Shown here one piece after another: positions 1-6,696 of a stretch of 9,599 nt of DNA (the stretch's first letter is position 1; each line of letters begins with the position of its first letter). The notes below the pieces were generated by a model. The model was not told where the DNA came from and searched no databases. It saw only the letters and a program-made list of their open reading frames with translations. The position numbers and the translations under genes were made by a program. The DNA comes from Natronohydrobacter sp. (lineage in GTDB: Bacteria > Pseudomonadota > Alphaproteobacteria > Rhodobacterales > Rhodobacteraceae). The stretch is from positions 1 to 9,599 of the forward strand of contig SKRP01000093.1 of the NCBI GenBank assembly GCA_007118445.1, written 5' to 3'.

Positions 1-309
1 CGCCTGCGCTTCGCGGCTTTGCGGCTGGCCCTGCCATTTGCGGCAGACAAAAAGCGGCATCAGCAGATGAAAATCGGCATAGCTGTGGCTGGCAAATGTC
101 AGCGGGGCCAGACAGCTGGCCCAGGTGTCAATGCCAAGCTCTTCCTGCAATTCCCGGATCAGCGCGGCTTCGGGTGTTTCGCCCGGTTCGATCTTGCCGC
201 CGGGAAACTCCCATAGACCGGCCATCGACTTGCCCGCCGGCCGCTGCGCCAGCAACACGCGACCATCAGGATCGACCAGCGCCACCGCAGCAACAAGCAC
301 CAGCTTCAC
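1..309 (-). CDS. mutT: MutT-type Nudix hydrolase, 3' end outside the window
   Basis: Nucleoside triphosphate pyrophosphohydrolase of the MutT family, expected in the cytoplasm to hydrolyse oxidised or non-canonical dNTPs such as 8-oxo-dGTP. 103 codons are visible and the gene leaves the left edge; the family is usually about 130 residues, so roughly a quarter is missing. The start is a GTG at 309-307, giving a protein beginning V/M-KLVLVAAVALVDPDG. A complete Nudix box GX5EX7REUXEEXGU lies at residues 38-60 (GKIEPGE, then RELQEELGI). A typical LWEFPGGK lead-in precedes it, and a SHSYADFHLLMPLF strand follows. It is the third gene of the PPIase-argJ-mutT operon. The TGA of argJ and this GTG overlap as GTGA, which suggests translational coupling. 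Family membership is firm; the exact substrate is inferred. Confidence 0.93.
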   Translation of the reverse strand, partial: MKLVLVAAVALVDPDGRVLLAQRPAGKSMAGLWEFPGGKIEPGETPEAALIRELQEELGIDTWASCLAPLTFASHSYADFHLLMPLFVCRKWQGQPQSREAQA

Positions 310-1622
310 GAGCGGTAATCCGCGTTGATCTCGATATAGCGATGGGTCAGATCGCAGGTCCAGACCGTCGCAGCCCCGACGCCAAGCCGCAGATCGACCC
401 CGATCACCAGCTCCGCGCCTTTCATGTAGCGCGCGCCGATCGCTTCTTCATAGCTGGGCGCCACCTGCCCGTTCACAGCCACCAGATGCGGGCCGAAGCG
501 GATCGACAGGCGGTCGCGATCTGCCTCTGCGCCGGATTTGCCAATCGCCATCACGATCCGGCCCCAGTTGGGATCCTCGCCCGCGACGGCAGTTTTCACC
601 AGCGGCGAATTGGCGATGGCGAAAGCCACCTTGCGGGCATCCGCATCAGACCGCGCGCCCGTCACTGCCACTTCAATGAACTTCGTGGCCCCTTCGCCAT
701 CGCGCACCACCTGATGCGCCAGATCCAGCATCACGCCCCGCAGCGCCGTCGCGAAGGCCTGTGCATCGTCGCTCGCAGGATCCGTGATTTCGGGCGCATC
801 GCTTTGCCCGGTGGCCGCGATCAGCAGCATATCCGAGGTCGAGGTGTCGCTATCCACTGTGATGCAATTGAAACTGCGATCCGTCTCGCGGGCGACGATC
901 CGTTGCAGGACCGGACGCGCGATTTTCGCATCGGTGAAGATATAGACCAGCATGGTCGCCATATCCGGCGCGATCATGCCCGAACCCTTGGCAATGCCCG
1001 CGATCTTCACAGCGTGGTTGCCAATCTCGATCTCGGCAGCCGCCCCTTTGGGGAATGTATCGGTCGTCATGATCGCGCGTGCCGCATCGGGCAGCGCTGT
1101 TTCCGACAGATCCCCGACCAGCTGGTCAAGGGCTGCGGTGATCCGCTCATGCGGCAGCGCCTCTCCGATCACACCGGTCGAGGAGGTAAAGATACGATCT
1201 GTCGGCAGGTCCAGCTTTTCAGCGACACTTGTGCAGATCGCGCGCACGCCTTCGACACCGCGCGTGCCGGTGAAGGCATTGGCATTGCCGGAATTAACCA
1301 GAATGGCCACGCCCTCGGCACTGTCCTGGCCGATCTTTTCCTGTGCATCCAGCACCGAGGCCGCGCGCGTGGCCGAGCGGGTAAATGTGCCTGCGATCAC
1401 TGTTCCCGGCACCAGATGGGCCAGCATGACATCCGTGCGCCCCTTGTAGCGCACCCCGGCCTGCGCTGTGGCAAAGCGCGCACCCCGGATCACCGGCAGT
1501 TCCGGGAAACTGAGCGGGGCCAGCGGCGATATCAGCAGCCCCGTGCTCTGCGCGCCTTTGCCGAACGCAGCAAGCTGCGCCTTCAACGCCTTGATTTTAT
1601 TCTTGAGCTTCTTCTTGCCCAT
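306..1622 (-). CDS. argJ: ArgJ, glutamate N-acetyltransferase / amino-acid acetyltransferase
   Basis: Bifunctional ornithine acetyltransferase / N-acetylglutamate synthase of the cyclic arginine pathway. It moves acetyl from N-acetylornithine to glutamate and may also make N-acetylglutamate from acetyl-CoA. The 438-residue protein has the family landmarks: NSGNANAFTG (110-119), STGVIGE (148-154), the self-cleavage region KGSGMIAPDMATML (212-225) with the Ala222-Thr223 scissile bond and nucleophilic Thr223, DGEGATKF (308-315), EDPNWGR (349-355) and the C-terminal YIEINADYRS. The start at 1622 is preferred over the ATG at 1634 because GGAG (1632-1629) sits 6 bases upstream of it. The first 30 residues are a lysine-rich tail ahead of the conserved core. 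The gene lies 63 bases after the PPIase and overlaps mutT by 4. Whether the synthase activity is present cannot be told from sequence. Confidence 0.97.
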   Translation of the reverse strand: MGKKKLKNKIKALKAQLAAFGKGAQSTGLLISPLAPLSFPELPVIRGARFATAQAGVRYKGRTDVMLAHLVPGTVIAGTFTRSATRAASVLDAQEKIGQDSAEGVAILVNSGNANAFTGTRGVEGVRAICTSVAEKLDLPTDRIFTSSTGVIGEALPHERITAALDQLVGDLSETALPDAARAIMTTDTFPKGAAAEIEIGNHAVKIAGIAKGSGMIAPDMATMLVYIFTDAKIARPVLQRIVARETDRSFNCITVDSDTSTSDMLLIAATGQSDAPEITDPASDDAQAFATALRGVMLDLAHQVVRDGEGATKFIEVAVTGARSDADARKVAFAIANSPLVKTAVAGEDPNWGRIVMAIGKSGAEADRDRLSIRFGPHLVAVNGQVAPSYEEAIGARYMKGAELVIGVDLRLGVGAATVWTCDLTHRYIEINADYRS

Positions 1623-1628
1623 CGCCCG

Positions 1629-1632
1629 CTCC
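1629..1632 (-). promoter_or_regulatory. Ribosome binding site deciding the argJ start
   Basis: GGAG on the minus strand, 6 bases before the ATG at 1622. It overlaps the earlier in-frame ATG at 1634, which has no comparable signal. This favours the MGKKKLKNK start over MERAMGKKK. Confidence 0.6.
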
Positions 1633-1642
1633 ATGCCAGACT

Positions 1643-1664
1643 GCCAGCCCAGGGACGGGCTGGC
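1643..1664 (-). promoter_or_regulatory. Intercistronic hairpin between PPIase gene and argJ
   Basis: A perfect 8-bp GC-rich inverted repeat: GCCAGCCC, a 6-base loop, then GGGCTGGC. It lies in the 63-base gap between the PPIase stop and the argJ start, ending about 20 bases before the argJ ATG. No T run follows on either strand, so it is not a standard intrinsic terminator. It may stabilise or process the mRNA between the two cistrons, or act as a partial attenuator. The function is inferred. Confidence 0.5.
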
Positions 1665-1685
1665 CTTGTCCTACACTGGTGCGGA

Positions 1686-2543
1686 TCAGTCGTCCAGAAG
1701 CTCGTCCCGCATCAGGATCGCGCGGTCCAGATCCTCATAGGCGCGCTCGATGGTCGCGGCTTCGGTCGCGCGGTCCAGTTCGGCCTGCGCGGCCTCGCGC
1801 TGAAGGGTCTCTTCCAGCGCCTCGCGCACTTCTTCCAGCGGCGGGGCCGAAGACATCCGGGTGTCGTTCAGCAGAACCAGATGCCAGCCGAACCGGGTCT
1901 CAAGCGGCCCGAGATAATCACCGATTTCAAGCGTCTGCACCGCTTCCTCGAATTCCGGGATCATCGCGCCCAGACCGAACCAGCCCAGCGACCCGCCGCC
2001 CTCTGCGGCCCCATCGGTCGAATGCTCGCGCGCCAGCTCGGCGAAATCGGCGCCGTCATCAAGCATCGCGCGCAGCTCCTGCGCCTGCTCTTCGGTCTCG
2101 ACAATGATATGCGAGGCGTTGAATTCCGGTGTCGGTTCGCGCCCGTCAAATTCGGTGACAAAGGCCGTATAGGCTTCGGAAATATTCTCTTCGGTCATCG
2201 CCGCCTCGGCCGCGCGGGTCAGGGCCGCATTGGCGATGAAGGCGCGCTGCTCGTTTTCCAGCGCGATCTGTTCACGCACGCTTAGTGTGCCTTCGGCTTC
2301 CTGCATGATCGCGGTCTGTTCGATCAGCTGCTCCATCAGGGGCTCGAACAGCGCATCCGCAGGCATGGCGCGGAACTGGTCCGGCAGCGCATCGCGCGCG
2401 CTCAGCAGGTGCCCCAGCGTGATTTCGGTGCCGTTCACCCGCGCAAGAACCGTGTCGCGTGTCGGGTCTTCCTGCGCAAGCGCCGGGGCTGACACTGCAA
2501 GCATGGCCACGAATGCCACCGAAACTCGCGAAAAACTGAGCAT
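1686..2543 (-). CDS. Exported parvulin-type peptidyl-prolyl cis-trans isomerase
   Basis: Periplasmic PpiC/SurA-type folding factor that isomerises Xaa-Pro bonds in secreted proteins. The 285-residue protein opens with a Sec signal peptide (MLSFSRVSVAFVAMLAVSAPALA), with likely cleavage at Ala23-Gln24. It continues with an acidic, mostly helical N-terminal domain (about 30-135) and one rotamase domain (about 140-228). That domain shows FNASHIIVE with His145, GGGSLGWFG (182-190) and FGWHLV (218-223). A helical, glutamate-rich tail follows. A single parvulin domain distinguishes it from classical two-domain SurA. The ATG at 2543 is chosen because AGGAG (2556-2552) lies 8 bases upstream and the signal peptide starts there; an open frame extends upstream to 2588 but has no such signal. 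First gene of the operon with argJ and mutT, divergent from secA. Whether it is membrane-attached after cleavage is unclear. Confidence 0.94.
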   Translation of the reverse strand: MLSFSRVSVAFVAMLAVSAPALAQEDPTRDTVLARVNGTEITLGHLLSARDALPDQFRAMPADALFEPLMEQLIEQTAIMQEAEGTLSVREQIALENEQRAFIANAALTRAAEAAMTEENISEAYTAFVTEFDGREPTPEFNASHIIVETEEQAQELRAMLDDGADFAELAREHSTDGAAEGGGSLGWFGLGAMIPEFEEAVQTLEIGDYLGPLETRFGWHLVLLNDTRMSSAPPLEEVREALEETLQREAAQAELDRATEAATIERAYEDLDRAILMRDELLDD

Positions 2544-2562
2544 ATTTCCTACTCCTGACTGG

Positions 2563-2577
2563 GCGCGACAGGCGCGC
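2563..2577 (-). promoter_or_regulatory. Small GC hairpin in the PPIase leader
   Basis: GCGCG, five-base spacer, CGCGC, a perfect 5-bp inverted repeat just upstream of the PPIase Shine-Dalgarno sequence (2556-2552). It could be a leader hairpin near the ribosome binding site. Short GC-rich repeats arise by chance in DNA of this composition, so the call is weak. Confidence 0.25.
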
Positions 2578-2581
2578 ATCG

Positions 2582-2610
2582 TTGACACTTTTAGGGCCGC
2601 CCATTACATC
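2582..2610 (+). promoter_or_regulatory. Candidate sigma-70 promoter for secA
   Basis: A perfect TTGACA (2582-2587), then a 17-base spacer, then TACATC (2605-2610), which matches the -10 consensus in only three of six positions. Transcription would start near 2617, giving a leader of about 150 bases before the secA ATG. On the opposite strand TGTAAT (2608-2603) could be a -10 element for the divergent PPIase operon, but I found no convincing -35 for it. Confidence 0.35.
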
Positions 2611-2629
2611 GCAGGCAGGTCTGGCCTGC
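2611..2629 (+). promoter_or_regulatory. Hairpin near the predicted 5' end of the secA transcript
   Basis: GCAGGC, seven-base loop, GCCTGC form a perfect 6-bp inverted repeat; an alternative GCAGG/CCTGC pairing at 2615-2629 overlaps it. If the candidate promoter is correct, this would sit close to the 5' end of the mRNA. Role inferred only. Confidence 0.3.
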
Positions 2630-2719
2630 TTGGGGTCGTGCGGTTCACCTGCCCTTCTATGGAAGCCAGTGCGCGCCGACAAGCCCGGCAATCCCCTTCG
2701 GACCATGACGATTTGGTTA

Positions 2720-2739
2720 GCGGTCACGCTTTTGACCGC
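2720..2739 (+). promoter_or_regulatory. Perfect inverted repeat in the secA leader
   Basis: GCGGTCA, six-base spacer CGCTTT, TGACCGC. It ends 25 bases before the secA ATG and 10 bases before the weak ribosome binding site AGAGG (2750-2754). It could be an mRNA hairpin modulating ribosome access or a DNA operator. No T run follows, so it is not an intrinsic terminator. Confidence 0.45.
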
Positions 2740-2764
2740 CAAGGAACATAGAGGCAGAACACAT

Positions 2765-5455
2765 ATGCTGGGTCTTGGTGCCATCACGAAGAAGGTTTTC
2801 GGAACCGCGAATGATCGCAAGGTCAAGGCGGTTCGCTCGCTGGTCGCCCGGATCAACGCGCTGGAACCCGAGATCGAGGCCATGTCCGACGAGGGGCTGA
2901 TCGCCAAGACCGAAGAGCTGAAAGCGCGTGTCACCGGGGGCGAGAGCCTGGACTCTGTGCTGCCCGAAGCCTTTGCCAATTGCCGCGAGGGCGCAAGGCG
3001 GGCGTTGGGGCTGCGGGCCTTCGATGTGCAGCTGATCGGTGGGATTTTCCTGCATCAGGGCAATATCGCCGAGATGAAGACCGGCGAGGGCAAGACCCTG
3101 GTCGCGACCTTTCCCGCCTATCTGAACGCGCTGACCGGGCTGGGCGTGCATATTGTCACGGTGAATGACTATCTGGCGCGGCGCGATGCGGAATGGATGA
3201 GCAAGGTCTTTTCCAAACTGGGAATGCGCACCGGCGTTGTCTATTCGCAACAACCCGTGGCCGAGAAGCGCGAAGCTTACGCCGCTGATGTCACCTATGC
3301 CACCAATAACGAACTGGGTTTCGACTATCTGCGCGACAATATGTGCATGCGCATCGAGGAAATGAACCAGCGCGGGCATTATTTCGCCATCGTGGACGAG
3401 GTCGACTCGATCCTGATCGACGAAGCCCGGACGCCGCTGATCATTTCAGGCCCGTCGCAGGATCGCTCTGATCTGTATGTCAAGGTGGATGCGCTGATCC
3501 CCTCACTGCAGCCCGAACATTTCGTGATTGATGAAAAGGTCCGCAATGCCACGCTGACCGATGAGGGCAATGAATTCATCGAGGAAAAACTGCGCGAAGC
3601 CGGGCTGCTGCCAGAGGGGCAGGCCATGTATGACCCTGAATCCACTTCACTGGTGCATCACGTCAATCAGGGGCTGCGCGCACATAAGCTGTTCCTGCGG
3701 GACCAGAATTACATCGTGCGCGACGGTGAAGTCGTGCTGATTGACGAATTCACGGGCCGGATGATGGTCGGGCGGCGCCTGAATGAGGGTCTTCATCAGG
3801 CGATCGAGGCGAAAGAGGGCGTCGAGATCAAGCCAGAGAACGTGACCTATGCCTCGGTCACCTTCCAGAACTATTTCCGCCGCTACAAGAAACTGGCCGG
3901 CATGACCGGGACGGCCTCGACCGAGGCGGCCGAATTTCAGGAAATCTACAATATCGGTGTGGTCGAAATCCCGACCAATCTGCCGATTGCCCGGCTTGAT
4001 GAGCATGATCAGGTCTATCGCACATCGCAGGAAAAGCTTGACGGCGTGCTGCAGGAAATCCGCGATGCCCATGCCAAGGGACAACCGATTCTGGTCGGCA
4101 CCACCTCGATCGAGAAATCCGAAGAACTGGCGTCCCTGCTGAAACAGGCCGATATCCCGCATAATGTGCTCAATGCCCGCCAGCATGAGCAGGAAGCGCA
4201 GATCGTGGCCGATGCCGGGCGTCTGGGCGCGGTGACGATTGCGACCAACATGGCCGGGCGTGGCACCGATATCCAGCTCGGCGGCAATGTGGAAATGCGG
4301 GTGCTGCAGGCGCTGGCCGCTGACCCGGATGCAGACCCGACAGAGACCCGCGCCCGCATCGAGGGCGAAGTCGCCGAAGAGAAAAAGAAGGTGCTTGAAG
4401 CCGGCGGTCTGTTCGTTCTGGCAACCGAACGCCATGAAAGCCGCCGCATCGACAACCAGCTGCGCGGACGCTCGGGCCGTCAGGGCGATCCGGGGCGGTC
4501 GGTGTTCTTTCTCAGCCTCGAAGATGACCTGATGCGCATTTTCGGCTCTGAACGGCTGGAAAAAGTGCTTTCCACTCTGGGAATGAAGGATGGCGAGGCC
4601 ATCGTGCATCCTTGGGTCAACAAATCGCTGGAAAAGGCGCAGGCCAAGGTCGAAGCGCGCAATTTCGACATCCGCAAGGAATTGCTGAAATACGACAATG
4701 TCATGAATGACCAGCGCCGGGTGATCTTTGACCAGCGTCTGGAAATCATGGAAGCCGATGATCTGTCGGAAATCATCGACGATATGCGCCATCAGGTCAT
4801 AGACGATCTGATCGATGCGCATATGCCTGCGAAATCCTATTCCGAACAATGGGATATGGAAGGGCTGCGCAGGCAGGTTCTGGAAAAACTGGGGCTTGAT
4901 GTCCCTGCCGAAGCGTGGGGCGAGGAAGACGGTGTCGATCAGGAGGTCGTGCGCGAGCGGCTGGTCGCGGCTTCTGATGCCCTGATGGACGAGAAACTGG
5001 CGCAATTCGGCGAAGATACGTTGCGCAATCTGGAAAAGCAGGTGCTGCTGGAAACCATCGACCGCAAATGGCGCGAACATCTGCTGACGCTGGATCATCT
5101 GCGCTCTGCTGTGCGTTTCCGGGGCTATGCGCAGAAAGACCCGCTGAACGAGTATAAATCCGAAGGGTTCATCCTGTTCGAATCAATGCTCAATTCGTTG
5201 CGTGAAGATGTCAGCCGCTATTTGTCCCGGATCCGTCCGATGAGCGAGGACGAACAGCGCGAGATGATGCGCCAGATTGCGCTGCAGCAGCAAAGCATGG
5301 CTGTCGCGCAAGAGAATCAGGGCGTCGCCCCGGAACCGCTGGTCGAGGGATTCGACGAAACCGACCCCTCGACCTGGGGCAATCCGGGACGGAATGATCC
5401 TTGTCCCTGTGGTTCGGGTAAAAAGTTCAAGCATTGTCACGGGCGCGTGCTGTAA
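2765..5455 (+). CDS. secA: SecA, preprotein translocase ATPase
   Basis: Motor ATPase that drives unfolded preproteins through SecYEG; cytoplasmic and membrane-peripheral. The 896-residue protein is full length for the family. Visible landmarks are Walker A MKTGEGKT (104-111), TVNDYLARRDAEW (132-144), the DEVD box (211-214), the helicase-like MTGTA (380-384), ATNMAGRGTDI (493-503), and ERHESRRIDNQLRGRSGRQGD (555-575) with the arginine-finger region. A long helical scaffold/wing region follows, then a variable linker. It ends in the zinc-binding SEC-C motif CPCGSGKKFKHCH (880-892), which normally contacts SecB. The start MLGLGAITKK at 2765 matches the usual SecA N-terminus. The reading frame is open upstream to 2582 without a good ribosome binding site. 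The ribosome binding site for 2765 (AGAGG, 10 bases away) is itself mediocre, which may matter for regulation. Confidence 0.99.
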   Translation: MLGLGAITKKVFGTANDRKVKAVRSLVARINALEPEIEAMSDEGLIAKTEELKARVTGGESLDSVLPEAFANCREGARRALGLRAFDVQLIGGIFLHQGNIAEMKTGEGKTLVATFPAYLNALTGLGVHIVTVNDYLARRDAEWMSKVFSKLGMRTGVVYSQQPVAEKREAYAADVTYATNNELGFDYLRDNMCMRIEEMNQRGHYFAIVDEVDSILIDEARTPLIISGPSQDRSDLYVKVDALIPSLQPEHFVIDEKVRNATLTDEGNEFIEEKLREAGLLPEGQAMYDPESTSLVHHVNQGLRAHKLFLRDQNYIVRDGEVVLIDEFTGRMMVGRRLNEGLHQAIEAKEGVEIKPENVTYASVTFQNYFRRYKKLAGMTGTASTEAAEFQEIYNIGVVEIPTNLPIARLDEHDQVYRTSQEKLDGVLQEIRDAHAKGQPILVGTTSIEKSEELASLLKQADIPHNVLNARQHEQEAQIVADAGRLGAVTIATNMAGRGTDIQLGGNVEMRVLQALAADPDADPTETRARIEGEVAEEKKKVLEAGGLFVLATERHESRRIDNQLRGRSGRQGDPGRSVFFLSLEDDLMRIFGSERLEKVLSTLGMKDGEAIVHPWVNKSLEKAQAKVEARNFDIRKELLKYDNVMNDQRRVIFDQRLEIMEADDLSEIIDDMRHQVIDDLIDAHMPAKSYSEQWDMEGLRRQVLEKLGLDVPAEAWGEEDGVDQEVVRERLVAASDALMDEKLAQFGEDTLRNLEKQVLLETIDRKWREHLLTLDHLRSAVRFRGYAQKDPLNEYKSEGFILFESMLNSLREDVSRYLSRIRPMSEDEQREMMRQIALQQQSMAVAQENQGVAPEPLVEGFDETDPSTWGNPGRNDPCPCGSGKKFKHCHGRVL

Positions 5456-5460
5456 TTTGT

Positions 5461-5490
5461 CCTGAACAGAAAATCTGTTTCCAAAACAGG
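5461..5490 (+). terminator. Alternative hairpins just after secA, possible weak terminator
   Basis: Two overlapping inverted repeats lie 6 bases past the secA stop: AACAGA-aaa-TCTGTT (5465-5479) and CTGTTT-cca-AAACAG (5475-5489), with an outer CCTG...CAGG. They are mutually exclusive and A/T-rich, and no T run follows. It could be a weak terminator, an attenuator before the next gene, or chance. Confidence 0.3.
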
Positions 5491-5531
5491 CGATGCGACA
5501 CAGCAAGGCCGCAAATTCGCCCGATTCGACC

Positions 5532-5557
5532 GATACCTTGAGGCTTGAAGTGGTATC
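5532..5557 (+). promoter_or_regulatory. Inverted repeat abutting the ribosome binding site of the secA-downstream gene
   Basis: GATACC, 14-base loop, GGTATC, a perfect 6-bp stem whose 3' arm is directly followed by the Shine-Dalgarno sequence AGGTGG (5558-5563) of the gene starting at 5569. A leader hairpin at this place could affect translation. Short and possibly fortuitous. Confidence 0.3.
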
Positions 5558-5568
5558 AGGTGGAAGAT

Positions 5569-6603
5569 ATGGAAAAGCAGACGATCATCCGCGGAGCGGC
5601 CATTATCGTGGCCGGAATCGCCGCGTCGACTTTCGGTGCGCAGCATCTGATGAGCGGCAAATCAGACAGGCCCGCAGTCGCGCAATCCGCCTTGGCAGAT
5701 TCTGACAAGACTGTCGTCGGCGCGGGTTTTATTGGCAGTCCTGCCGCCCCTGAACCTGATGCAGCCGCGACGCTCGTCGTGGATGACACAAGCTTTGTGG
5801 CACTGAGCGATGCCCCCTCTCTTGTCGAGCAGCAATCTGCCGCCCCGGAGCTGCGCACGGATATGCTACAGGGTGATCATGCAGAGCATGCTGCCTTGCA
5901 GGATGCCTGCACCCCGGATCTTGTGGTGCGGACAGGAATTGACGCATTGATCGAGCTGTCCCTGACCGCGCCTTGCCATGTCAATGAACGGCTTGTTGTC
6001 AGCCACGCGGATCTCGCCTTCAGCGCCTATGTTCCTGACAGCGGGGCCTATTCGGCGTTCATCCCCGCGCTGGAACGGCAGGGCAAGATCGACATCTTTC
6101 TGGGCGAGGATGTTTTCCTGACCGCAGAGGCCGAGGTAACCGATATCGAAGAACATCTTCGCGTCGTGTTGCAATGGACCGGTGATGCGGGTTTTGGCCT
6201 CCATGCCTATCATCGCGACGCCACTTACGGTGAAAATGGTCATCTGCACGCACTCAGACCCTTTGATCCGATGCTTGACGAAGCCTTTCTTGTCTCGCTG
6301 GGCGAAAGGCATGGCCCGGAACCGATGCTGGCGGAAGTATACTCGATTCCGGCGGAACTGGACGTGATCAGCCGGATCGAACTGGAACTGCGCTTTGATT
6401 CGACACAATGCGCACAGGAAATGCAGGCCTATATTCTGCAATCCGGCGCTGGCATCCCCACGAAGATCAAGGAAGCGCGGCTGGCGACACCGGATTGCCC
6501 GAGCGAAAACGGGATTGTTGTCATGGGTTTGCCCGAACCGCGACTCCACCAGGCCCAGCTGACACCCATGATTGGCAGGCCGCTTTCGGAACTTGTCGAC
6601 TGA
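5569..6603 (+). CDS. Membrane-anchored periplasmic protein of unknown function next to secA
   Basis: I do not recognise a domain. The 344-residue protein starts at ATG 5569, with AGGTGG 5 bases upstream; a TTG eight codons earlier is less likely. It has one N-terminal hydrophobic segment (about 5-25, IIRGAAIIVAGIAASTFGA) that could be an uncleaved anchor or signal peptide. A low-complexity Ala/Pro/Asp-rich linker follows (about 35-100), then a globular region (about 110-330) with alternating beta-like stretches such as IDIFLGEDVFLTAEAEV and HLRVVLQWTG. Four cysteines (114, 136, 281, 310) all lie in that region and could form two disulfides in the periplasm. From memory, secA-adjacent proteins of this kind in Rhodobacterales are sometimes auto-named translocase. 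Nothing in the sequence supports that enzymatically; the label may simply have leaked from the neighbour. It lies 113 bases after secA on the same strand, so partial co-transcription is possible. Confidence 0.85.
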   Translation: MEKQTIIRGAAIIVAGIAASTFGAQHLMSGKSDRPAVAQSALADSDKTVVGAGFIGSPAAPEPDAAATLVVDDTSFVALSDAPSLVEQQSAAPELRTDMLQGDHAEHAALQDACTPDLVVRTGIDALIELSLTAPCHVNERLVVSHADLAFSAYVPDSGAYSAFIPALERQGKIDIFLGEDVFLTAEAEVTDIEEHLRVVLQWTGDAGFGLHAYHRDATYGENGHLHALRPFDPMLDEAFLVSLGERHGPEPMLAEVYSIPAELDVISRIELELRFDSTQCAQEMQAYILQSGAGIPTKIKEARLATPDCPSENGIVVMGLPEPRLHQAQLTPMIGRPLSELVD

Positions 6604-6691
6604 CGCCGTAGCGGATCGCATTCATGTACTCTGGTCCCTGACGCAGGTTCGGGACGATGATGATTTCGCAACCATGGTCAAAGCCGAATGA
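6593..6691 (+). other. Coding-like open frame in the convergent gap, possible gene remnant
   Basis: In the +1 frame relative to the end of the 5569-6603 gene, an open stretch runs from TTG 6593 to TGA 6689-6691. It reads LSTDAVADRIHVLWSLTQ, then VRDDDDFATMVKAE. The mix of residues and codons resembles genuine coding sequence, but there is no good start or ribosome binding site and I recognise no family. It could be the tail of a lost gene, an alternative C-terminus reached by frameshifting, or chance. Confidence 0.2.
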
Positions 6692-6696
6692 TTGTT

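Noticed and set aside
96..2285. A 729-codon open frame on the plus strand
   Set aside because: It is the antisense shadow of argJ and the PPIase gene. Its predicted protein is Arg/His/Gln-rich and shows no domain, whereas the minus strand encodes clear conserved proteins. GC-rich codon bias commonly opens such frames.
2659..2751. A 30-codon ORF upstream of secA as a SecM-like arrest peptide
   Set aside because: The predicted peptide MEASARRQARQSPSDHDD... lacks a signal sequence or arrest-like end and has no clear ribosome binding site.
3647..5098. A 483-codon open frame on the minus strand
   Set aside because: Entirely antisense to secA, His/Phe/Gln-rich, and with no recognisable motif or start signal.
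6634..6655. GTCCC...GGGAC repeat in the gap between the 5569-6603 gene and radC as a bidirectional terminator
   Set aside because: The stem is five base pairs with a 12-base loop and no T run on either strand.
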